Source: Rhodospirillaceae bacterium
GTDB lineage: Bacteria; Pseudomonadota; Alphaproteobacteria; UBA828
Assembly: GCA_028819955.1 (NCBI GenBank)
Contig: JAPPKP010000241.1
Span: 1-15,031, forward strand
Reading direction: 5' to 3'
Length of the DNA stretch: 15,031 bases
Below, piece after piece: positions 7,684 through 13,740 of the stretch; position 1 is the first letter of the stretch; each line of letters begins with the position of its first letter. The position numbers and the translations under genes are program-made. The notes under the pieces are model-generated. The model ran no database searches. It saw only the letters and a program-made list of their open reading frames with translations, and was not told the origin of the DNA.

Positions 7684-7743
7684 GGTGGCGCACAGACTAT
7701 GCCGAATCAGTAACGCAACCCAACGCCGGCTCCTTGGCGAAGA
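7684..7743 (-). other. 60-nt spacer in the operon with a possible leader mini-ORF
   Basis: This is the widest gap within the minus-strand operon. Read on the minus strand it has AAGGAG at 7735-7730, six bases, then TTG at 7723-7721. That TTG would open an 8-codon frame (M-G-C-V-T-D-S-A) ending with TAG at 7699-7697, 13 nt before the ATG of the FAD subunit. The ATG itself has no nearby Shine-Dalgarno. The mini-ORF may promote ribosome delivery to the FAD gene by re-initiation, or may be chance. No terminator or clear promoter was recognised. Confidence 0.25.
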
Positions 7744-8418
7744 TCATCCAGTCTGCGGAATCGAAAGACCGAACAGGAAACGCCGGCTGCTGGCCAGCTC
7801 GCGCCGCCGCTTCAGGTCCATGGTGCAGTCCTCGGCAGCATCGAGCGCGCGCACGGCGCTCTCGTAGAGCGGCAGCGCCGCGGCGACGGCGACGGAAGGC
7901 CGGATGCGCTCCACGGTGAAGTCCAGTTTTTCGCGCGCCTGCGCGATGGTGTAGCGGCCGTTCCGCACCCAATCGACGGTGATCCAGTCCAGGGTTTCCA
8001 GGAACGAGAGCGAATCCGCCGCCTGCACGAAGTCGGCCTCCCAGCCGCCGCCGATCTCGTGCCTGAGGATGAGCCGACGCACGCGGCGGATGAAGGCCTC
8101 GTCCGGTGCCGGCGAGCGGCTGCGCAGCCACTCCTCCACGATGTTCGCCGAGCGGGTGGAGTGGGCGAAGAGATAATCCGGATCGTCGAAGCCGTTGCTC
8201 GGTGTGCTGGTGGGCCCGCCGGGAAAGAAGCGCTCGGCATCGTGGGTCAGCGCGGCGAATTTCACCTCGGGTGAGGCCTCAGGGCAGATCTTGACCGCCC
8301 ACATCCGTGTCGCGATCAGGTGCTCAAGCTGGTAGAAGCCGTCCAGCCACTGCATCGCGTCGTCTTCCAGAGGCGAGAGCGCGGCGTTCGCGTAGCGCCC
8401 GCGGGCGGGATACTCCAT
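7744..8418 (-). CDS. HD-domain metal-dependent protein, putative phosphohydrolase
   Basis: A 224-aa protein with the ligand pattern of HD-superfamily metal enzymes: H33 (LEHLIATRMW), H59-D60 (ALTHDAERFFPGG), H86 (FAHSTRS), H120 (LILRHEIGGG) and D135 (VQAADSLSFLE). Five His/Asp positions plus the HD pair fit a one- or two-metal site. Most characterised HD proteins hydrolyse phosphomonoesters, phosphodiesters or nucleotides, but some are oxygenases, so the activity is not settled. Start ATG 8418 has GAGG eight nt upstream and follows the large-subunit stop by 10 nt; the same frame stays open further upstream but only as antisense-like noise. It is located between two molybdenum-hydroxylase sets and downstream of a phosphotransfer pair. 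This suggests it either removes phosphate from a pathway intermediate or helps enzyme maturation. I do not recognise a named subfamily. Confidence 0.8.
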   Translation of the reverse strand: MEYPARGRYANAALSPLEDDAMQWLDGFYQLEHLIATRMWAVKICPEASPEVKFAALTHDAERFFPGGPTSTPSNGFDDPDYLFAHSTRSANIVEEWLRSRSPAPDEAFIRRVRRLILRHEIGGGWEADFVQAADSLSFLETLDWITVDWVRNGRYTIAQAREKLDFTVERIRPSVAVAAALPLYESAVRALDAAEDCTMDLKRRRELASSRRFLFGLSIPQTG

Positions 8419-8428
8419 CTCGGCTACC

Positions 8429-10801
8429 TCATCCTGGCTCGTGGGCCGCGCGGGCGTCTCTTGCCGCTGCCAGCGCTTGCCAGACGCGCTCCGGCATGAG
8501 TGGCAGGGTCGAGATTTCGACGCCGTAGTCCGCCAGCGCATCGCAGACGGCGTTCGTGACCGCCGCCGCCGGCGGAATCGTGCCGACCTCGCCGACGCCG
8601 CGCACCCCGAAGGGCGTGACCGCAGACGGGACCTCGGTATGCAGCAGTTCGATGGGCGGCACATCCATGATGGTGGGCGCGAAGTAGTCCAGCATGCTGC
8701 CGCTCACGAGCTGGCCGGTGCTTGCGTCGTAGCGGAGCTCCTCCGCCAGCGCAGCGCCTAGCCCCTGCACCAGACCGCCGCGCACCTGGCCTTCCACCAG
8801 TGGCGGGTTGACCACGACGCCGCAGTCGTGCGCCATCACGAAGCGCTCCACGTCGAACTCGCCGCTCTCGGGATCGACCGAGACCACTGCTGCGGCGGTC
8901 CCGAAGGAGAACGACGCATGCGAGGGCTCGAAGTGCGCGGCCGCCTCCAGGCCCGGCTCCTCGTTCTCCGGAATCCCCTGCCCGATGATCGCGCGGGTGA
9001 AGATGTCGGCGAGCGGCACGCTGCGGCCGAGCTCGCCTGCGACGCGCACGACGCGCCCGCTCACCTCCAGCGCGTCCGGCGTCGATTGCAGGACCATGGC
9101 GGCGATGCGGAGCGTCTTGTCGCGCAGCGTCTCGGCGGCCTCGCGGATGGCGCCGGCGGCCGCGATCAGGGTGCGCGAGGCGAAGGCGCCCGTGTTGAGC
9201 GGCGATGCACCGCTGTCGCCGGCATGAACGGCGATGGCCTCGTAGTCGATGCCGAAGACCTCGGCGCAGATCTGGGCGAACGCCGTCTCGCTGCCCTGGC
9301 CGAAGGTCGAGACGCCGGTGTGGAGGTCGATGCCGCCGGAGCGGTTGGCCCGCAAGGTCACGCTCTCGTGGGCGCCGAAACGCGAGCCCCGGCCTGAGAG
9401 GAAGCGCGCGCTGGCATAGCCCGTGCGCTCGACGAAGGAGGCGAAGCCGATGCCGGTCAGCCGCTCCCCGTCCGGCGCCTGCCGTCGCGTGGTCCGGTGC
9501 GTGTCGTAATCGACCGCGTCGGCGGCCAGCTGCAGAGTCTTGAGATAGTCGCCGTTGTCGTAGACCGCCCGGCTCGGCGTGGTCCAGGGCAGGTCTTCCG
9601 GCCGCAGCATGTTCTTCCGCCGCAGCTCCAGCGCGTCGATCCCGATGCGCCGCGCCAGCCGGTCGATCAGGACCTCCAGGGCGAAGTTGACCTCCGGCTG
9701 ACCGTAGCCGCGATAGGCCCCGATCGGCGTCTTGTTGGTGAGCGCGACGCGGCGCTCGACCGCCGCATCGGCGACCTTGTAGGGGCCGGTGAAGACCACG
9801 CTGGAGAGCTGCGCCGACCCATACGTAGAGTTCCAGGCGCCGAGATCGGTGGTGTACCGGTTGGCGATGGCGACGATGCGGCCGTCGGCCTCGGCACCGA
9901 CGCGGACGTCGAACACGGACTCCCTTGCGTGCGTGCTGGCACGGAAGAATTCCAGGCGGTCCTCGATCCACTTGACCGGGCGCCGGAGCGCCATCGCGTG
10001 CAGCACTGCCAGCACGTCCTCGGGATAGAGACCGAGCTTCAAGCCGAAGCCGCCGCCGACATCGGAGGCGATGACCCGGATGCAGCCCTCGTCGAGCGGC
10101 AGGCACTCCGCCAGTTGCTGCCGGATCAGGTGCGGCGTCTGGGTGGAGGCGTGGACCTCCAGCGTGCGCGCGCCGGCACGCCAGTGGGCGACGATGCCGC
10201 GACCTTCCATGGGGAGCGCGCTCACCCGGTTCACGTGGAAGCGCCCTTCGACCACGACCGGGGCCGCGGCCATGCGGCTCTCCGGCTCGCCGGCGCGGTC
10301 AACGTTGCTGGTCAGCAGGTTGGACGGCAGCGTCTCGGGATGCAGGACGGGCGCATCGTCGGCGAGCGCGCCGAGCGTATCGGTCACGTGCGGCAGCGGC
10401 TCGTAGTCGATTTCGATCAGCTCCAGCGCGTCCTCGGCGAGGGCGCGGCTGGTCGCGACCACGCTTACCACAGGCTGACCCTCGTGGATCGCCTCGGCGC
10501 CCGCCAGTGCGTAGTAGGGCAGCAGCGGCGCGCCGGGCACGGGCCTCAGCACCGTCAGCGGCTCGCTTGCGGCGCGTACGTCGGGGCCGGTCAGGATGTG
10601 CCGGACGCCAGGGAGTGCACTTGCCTCGCTCACGTCGATCGCGTCGATCGCGGCGCGGGGGAAGGGGCAGCGGCCGACCGCCATCTCCAGCTGGTGGGCC
10701 AATTGCACGTCGTCGGTGAAGAGGCCGTCGCCGCACAGCAGGCGGTCGTCCTCCTTGCGCGGGAGGGCGGCGCCGATGAGGCTCTGGCGCGGTGCGCTCA
10801 C
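8429..10801 (-). CDS. Molybdopterin-binding large subunit of a xanthine dehydrogenase/aldehyde oxidase family hydroxylase (set 2)
   Basis: This is the catalytic Mo subunit of the second hydroxylase, 790 aa. It shares architecture with the set 1 large subunit but is clearly a different paralogue. Key motifs are SDVGGGFGLK (246-255), GAYRGYGQPE (361-370, a nearly canonical substrate loop with Gln instead of Arg), GQGSETAFAQ (501-510), the late molybdopterin-binding region around HDCGVVVNPPLVEGQ (658-672) and the catalytic Glu E738 in GVRGVGEVG. The canonical GEGGT is GEVGT here. It begins at GTG 10801, forming a GTGA overlap with the 2Fe-2S gene; GAGG precedes the start by eight nt. The AYxCSFR loop of form I CO dehydrogenase is absent, so aerobic CO oxidation is not supported despite the CoxG neighbour. 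The substrate is probably an aldehyde or (hetero)aromatic compound, by family only. Confidence 0.94.
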   Translation of the reverse strand: MSAPRQSLIGAALPRKEDDRLLCGDGLFTDDVQLAHQLEMAVGRCPFPRAAIDAIDVSEASALPGVRHILTGPDVRAASEPLTVLRPVPGAPLLPYYALAGAEAIHEGQPVVSVVATSRALAEDALELIEIDYEPLPHVTDTLGALADDAPVLHPETLPSNLLTSNVDRAGEPESRMAAAPVVVEGRFHVNRVSALPMEGRGIVAHWRAGARTLEVHASTQTPHLIRQQLAECLPLDEGCIRVIASDVGGGFGLKLGLYPEDVLAVLHAMALRRPVKWIEDRLEFFRASTHARESVFDVRVGAEADGRIVAIANRYTTDLGAWNSTYGSAQLSSVVFTGPYKVADAAVERRVALTNKTPIGAYRGYGQPEVNFALEVLIDRLARRIGIDALELRRKNMLRPEDLPWTTPSRAVYDNGDYLKTLQLAADAVDYDTHRTTRRQAPDGERLTGIGFASFVERTGYASARFLSGRGSRFGAHESVTLRANRSGGIDLHTGVSTFGQGSETAFAQICAEVFGIDYEAIAVHAGDSGASPLNTGAFASRTLIAAAGAIREAAETLRDKTLRIAAMVLQSTPDALEVSGRVVRVAGELGRSVPLADIFTRAIIGQGIPENEEPGLEAAAHFEPSHASFSFGTAAAVVSVDPESGEFDVERFVMAHDCGVVVNPPLVEGQVRGGLVQGLGAALAEELRYDASTGQLVSGSMLDYFAPTIMDVPPIELLHTEVPSAVTPFGVRGVGEVGTIPPAAAVTNAVCDALADYGVEISTLPLMPERVWQALAAARDARAAHEPG

Positions 10802-11289
10802 GGCGACGCCTCGGCCTCGTCCGCGCCCAGATACTCCTCCACCGCGCGCAGGATGTTCTGATAGCCCGTGCAGCGGCAGAGCACGCCGACCAACTCTTCG
10901 CGGATCTTAGTGCGTGACAGCGTGCGCCCGCTGGCCTTCAAGCTCTCCGCCAGCATCAGGAAGCCCGGCGTGCAATAGCCGCATTGCAGCGCGTGGTGCC
11001 GCTTGAAGGCCTCCTGCGCGGCATTCAGGCGATCGCCCTCGGCCAAAGATTCAACCGTTCTCACCTCGGTGCCGTCGAGCTGCACGGCGAGCATGAGGCA
11101 GGACTTGATCGCGGCGCCGTCCACCAGGATCGTGCACATGCCGCAGACGCCCTGCTCGCAGCCGACATGGGTGCCGGTCCAGCCCAGGCGGTGACGCAGG
11201 AAGTCGGCCGCGTGCATGCGCACCGGCGCCTCGGCCGAGACCGCCTCGCCGTTCAGGCGGAAGGCGACGGCCAGCTCACCGCCGCTCAA
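10798..11289 (-). CDS. 2Fe-2S small subunit of molybdenum hydroxylase (set 2)
   Basis: This iron-sulfur subunit is 163 aa from the preferred start. Cluster ligands are Cys44, 49, 52 and 64 (GCEQGVCGMCT, KSC) and Cys103, 106, 138 and 140 (QCGYCTPG, LCRCTGY). All eight are present, with the ordinary C-x4-C-x2-C first loop. The frame is open back to a TTG at 11310. However, AGGAGG at 11301-11296 lies six bases before a TTG at 11289, so 11289 is the better start, giving M-S-G-G-E-L-A-V. That start lies inside the 3' end of the CoxG-like gene (14-nt overlap), which suggests translational coupling. The large subunit begins in the last 4 bp of this gene. Its product should form the heterotrimer with the 10801-8429 and 12649-11786 proteins. 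Confidence 0.93.
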   Translation of the reverse strand: MSGGELAVAFRLNGEAVSAEAPVRMHAADFLRHRLGWTGTHVGCEQGVCGMCTILVDGAAIKSCLMLAVQLDGTEVRTVESLAEGDRLNAAQEAFKRHHALQCGYCTPGFLMLAESLKASGRTLSRTKIREELVGVLCRCTGYQNILRAVEEYLGADEAEASP

Positions 11290-11782
11290 CGGCTGCCTCC
11301 TCGGGCCCAAGCCCCGCGCAAGGCTGGTCGGCGGCCGAAAGCGCCCGCTCCAAGTTGGTGGCGAATTCGGCGGTCACCTTCGCGGCGTGCTTGTTGATCA
11401 CCGCGCTACCGACGGTTCCGAGCACGCCGGCCAGTGCCACCTCGCCCTCCACGGCAACGCAGGTCTCACCGCCTGTCTCCGTGAGCGTGACCGTATTCTG
11501 TGCCCGGAAGTTGCCTACCGCGCCGCGCACCGCCTTACCGGTCGCCGTGAACGCGATGCGCGCGCCGGTTACGCGCTCGGTGATGCGGACCTTGGCCTGG
11601 AAGGTCGTCGACATCGGCCCGAGTTTCTGGGTCGCGCGGACGGAATAGGTGTCATCCTCGCTTTCGAGCGGCTGCGCCTCCTCTACGCCGGGCATGCACT
11701 GCGCGGCCTCCAGCGGCTGCTCGAAGAAGAGCCACACCCTGTCGCGGGGCTCCCGCACGCGGAACTCGTGGCGATACTTCAT
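11276..11782 (-). CDS. CoxG-like SRPBCC (START-fold) protein
   Basis: A 168-aa protein of the CO dehydrogenase subunit G family, a lipid- or quinone-binding START-like fold. In CO dehydrogenase systems CoxG links the enzyme to the membrane and its quinone pool. Family features seen are the N-terminal FRVREPRDRVWLFFEQP (7-23), MPGVEEAQPL (30-39), RATQKLGPMSTTFQAKVRI (49-67) and the late AGVLGTVGSAVINKHAAKV segment (118-136). Some CoxG proteins have a C-terminal membrane anchor; none is visible here, and the tail is Ala/Glu/Pro-rich and soluble. The ATG at 11782 follows the FAD-gene stop by three bases. Its position between the FAD and iron-sulfur genes of set 2 suggests that enzyme delivers electrons towards the respiratory chain. 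Only one CoxG-like gene serves two hydroxylase sets here. Confidence 0.88.
   Translation of the reverse strand: MKYRHEFRVREPRDRVWLFFEQPLEAAQCMPGVEEAQPLESEDDTYSVRATQKLGPMSTTFQAKVRITERVTGARIAFTATGKAVRGAVGNFRAQNTVTLTETGGETCVAVEGEVALAGVLGTVGSAVINKHAAKVTAEFATNLERALSAADQPCAGLGPEEAAVERR
11296..11301 (-). promoter_or_regulatory. Shine-Dalgarno AGGAGG selecting a TTG start
   Basis: On the minus strand a perfect AGGAGG lies six bases before TTG 11289-11287, inside the coding end of the CoxG-like gene. It decides the start of the set 2 iron-sulfur subunit and argues against the longer frame from 11310. Confidence 0.65.
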
Positions 11783-11785
11783 CGC

Positions 11786-12649
11786 TCAGGCTCGCGCCGA
11801 GGCGCGCAGGTCGCGCAGCACCCGCGCGAGGTAGATCGGCACGAGGTGGGCGCGGTATTCCGCCGAGCCCCGGATGTCGTCGGGCGGGTCGATGGCGTCG
11901 AGCGCGGCTTGGCCCGCCGCGGCCACGTCCCCATCGTCGAGGCGGCTCCCCTCCAGGAGAGCCATGGCGGCCTCGGCCAGGACCGGCGTGTCGTTGACGC
12001 CGCCGAGCCCGATGCGGAGCCCGTTCCAGCGGCCGTCGCTCGCAACCCGTCCGGTCGCCGCCACCGAGAGCACGCAGAAATCGTTGTGCCGGCGGCAGCA
12101 CTCCCGAAAGGCGACGTGCGGGGGATGCGGGGGAAAGCGCACCTCGGTCAGCACCTCGTCGGACGCGAGGGTGGTGGCGTAGGCGCCTTCGTAGAGGTCG
12201 CCCATCGCGATGGCGCGCGCGCCGGAGGGGCCGAGGGCGGTCACCGTCGCGCCGAGCACCAGGCAGGCCAGTGGCATTTCGCCCGTCGGGTCGCCCTGCA
12301 CCAGGCTGCCGCCGATGGTGCCGCGGTTGCGCACCTGCCGGTCGCCGACGAAGGCCACCATCGCCTTGATCAGCGGCAGCCGCTCCGCGACGAGCGGCGA
12401 GAACTCGAGCGTGCTGTAGCGAACCAGCGCGCCGACCCGAGTCTCGTCCCCGTCTGCCGCGAGTTCCGCGAGGTCGGTGAGCCCGTTGATGTCGACCAAT
12501 GCGTCCGGGCGCCAGAGCCGCATGTTCATCATCGGCATCAGGCTCTGGCCGCCGGCCAGAACGCGGGCACCGCCGTCGTAGTGTCGCAGGTGGCGCACCG
12601 CTTCCTCGATGTCGCTCGGGCGGTGGTAGGCGAAGTCCGCGCTCTTCAC
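11786..12649 (-). CDS. FAD-binding medium subunit of molybdenum hydroxylase (set 2)
   Basis: This flavoprotein subunit of 287 aa is the partner of the set 2 iron-sulfur and Mo subunits. FAD-binding motifs are canonical: LAGGQSLMPMMNMRL (31-45) and VGDRQVRNRGTIGGSL (101-116), followed by a QGDPTGEMPL stretch (118-127). The C-terminal CO_deh_flav_C domain covers about residues 170-280. Start is GTG 12649 in a GTGA overlap with the stop of the ATP-grasp gene. The frame is open far upstream (to about 13270), but that part is antisense to nothing conserved and overlaps the real upstream gene, so it was excluded. It shares overall layout with the set 1 FAD protein but keeps the ordinary AGGQSL motif that the latter has altered. 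Confidence 0.93.
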   Translation of the reverse strand: MKSADFAYHRPSDIEEAVRHLRHYDGGARVLAGGQSLMPMMNMRLWRPDALVDINGLTDLAELAADGDETRVGALVRYSTLEFSPLVAERLPLIKAMVAFVGDRQVRNRGTIGGSLVQGDPTGEMPLACLVLGATVTALGPSGARAIAMGDLYEGAYATTLASDEVLTEVRFPPHPPHVAFRECCRRHNDFCVLSVAATGRVASDGRWNGLRIGLGGVNDTPVLAEAAMALLEGSRLDDGDVAAAGQAALDAIDPPDDIRGSAEYRAHLVPIYLARVLRDLRASARA

Positions 12650-13740
12650 GGCTCTCGCTGTCCGGGGCCCGCCGTCGCCACCCGGCCGCCCGAGAGCCGG
12701 GCGAGCACGTGCCCGACAGCGCTCCTGCTCTCCGAGACGAGACCGGCGCTCTCCCGCCGGCTCCATACCGTCTCGGGCCGGACCTGGAGGACCCGCACCG
12801 TGCCGTCGGCGCCGATGGCCCATTCGATGTCCTGCGCCGCGCCGCGATGCCCCTCGATCCGTTTGGCGAGCGTCGCCAGCGCCAGCGCCTCGGCGTCCTC
12901 GATGCAGGCCGTGTGCCCCCGCTCGGGCGCGAGCGGCATCAGGGTCACCGCGGCGCACGCGGGATCGAAACGGTATTCCTCCGCCTGCGGCACGATGTCC
13001 CGCTGAACGATCTCCAGCGTCACCTTGTCGACGGTGAAGCGGCTCGGCGTCACGTCGCCCTTGACCACGCCCTCGCCGAGGCCCCAGCAGGCCTCCATGA
13101 CGATCTTGGAGCGATCGCCGTTCAACGGGTCGAGGGTGAACATGACGCCCGCAGCTCGCGCCTCCACCATCTGCTGGATGCCGACGCAGATACCGTCGCC
13201 GCCTGCGACCACAGCGCCGTCGCTGGCCCGGTAGGAGAGGGCCGTATCGCTGAACATGCTGGCCCAGCACGCCCTGACCTGACGAAGCACCGCATCGGCG
13301 CCCACGATCCAGAGGTAAGTGTCGTACTGGCCCGCGAAGCTCGCATCGGCGAGGTCTTCGGCCTCGCCGCTGGAACGCACGGCCACCGGCACGTGGGGCC
13401 GGCCGGTCTTCTCCTCCAGGATCGCGTAGTTGCGCCGGATTGCCGTCTCCAGCTCATCCGGCATGGGGGCCGAGCGGATGGCCTCTACCAGCCGAGCCCG
13501 TGCGCTCCCGATGTCCGCGAGCGCCGTGCGGCGCGCGGCCTCCCGCACGAACGCGGCCTTATCGTCGAGGCCCGCGCGGGCCATGAAGACGCGGTAGGCC
13601 GTGGTGGTCACGCCGAAGCCGGGCGGGACCGCGAAGCCGGCCGCCGTCATCTCGGCGAGGCTCGCGAACTTGCCGCCGAGCAGCGGGTTCTCCGGCGCGC
13701 TCTCGTGATCCAGCCACAGAATGTGGGAATCGCCGGTCAC
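12646..13740 (-). CDS. PEP-synthase-like ATP-grasp protein (PPDK_N domain only), PpsB-like
   Basis: A 364-aa cytosolic protein equal to just the N-terminal nucleotide-binding domain of PEP synthase and pyruvate phosphate dikinase. That domain uses ATP to phosphorylate the swivelling His of a partner domain. Motifs in order are LLGGKFASLAEM (20-31, Lys24), VAVRSSGEAEDLADASFAGQ (119-138, Arg122), IQQMVEARAAGVMFTLDP (188-205), GLGEGVVKGDVTPSRF (220-235) and DIEWAIGADGTVRVLQVRPE (304-323). The ATP-grasp core looks complete. There is no phosphohistidine domain and no PEP-binding TIM barrel, so it must work with another polypeptide, most plausibly the gene immediately upstream, with which it shares a GTGA overlap (start GTG 13740). 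Size and split resemble PpsB (about 40 kDa) of phenylphosphate synthase in Thauera. The phosphate acceptor is unknown. Confidence 0.9.
   Translation of the reverse strand: MTGDSHILWLDHESAPENPLLGGKFASLAEMTAAGFAVPPGFGVTTTAYRVFMARAGLDDKAAFVREAARRTALADIGSARARLVEAIRSAPMPDELETAIRRNYAILEEKTGRPHVPVAVRSSGEAEDLADASFAGQYDTYLWIVGADAVLRQVRACWASMFSDTALSYRASDGAVVAGGDGICVGIQQMVEARAAGVMFTLDPLNGDRSKIVMEACWGLGEGVVKGDVTPSRFTVDKVTLEIVQRDIVPQAEEYRFDPACAAVTLMPLAPERGHTACIEDAEALALATLAKRIEGHRGAAQDIEWAIGADGTVRVLQVRPETVWSRRESAGLVSESRSAVGHVLARLSGGRVATAGPGQREP

Noticed and set aside
9497..10861. Plus-strand open frame of about 454 codons
   Set aside because: It is antisense to the set 2 Mo subunit, with no recognisable domain.
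8429..12649. Aerobic CO dehydrogenase (coxMSL with coxG)
   Set aside because: The gene set resembles cox, but the large subunit has YRGYGQPE in place of the AYxCSFR loop of form I CO dehydrogenase.
11216..13006. Plus-strand open frame of about 596 codons
   Set aside because: It lies antisense across four well-supported minus-strand genes, its translation is Arg/Gly/His-rich without any family motif, and long antisense frames are expected at this GC content.
12650..13270. N-terminal extension of the set 2 FAD subunit
   Set aside because: It overlaps the ATP-grasp gene in another frame; the family N-terminus begins at GTG 12649.
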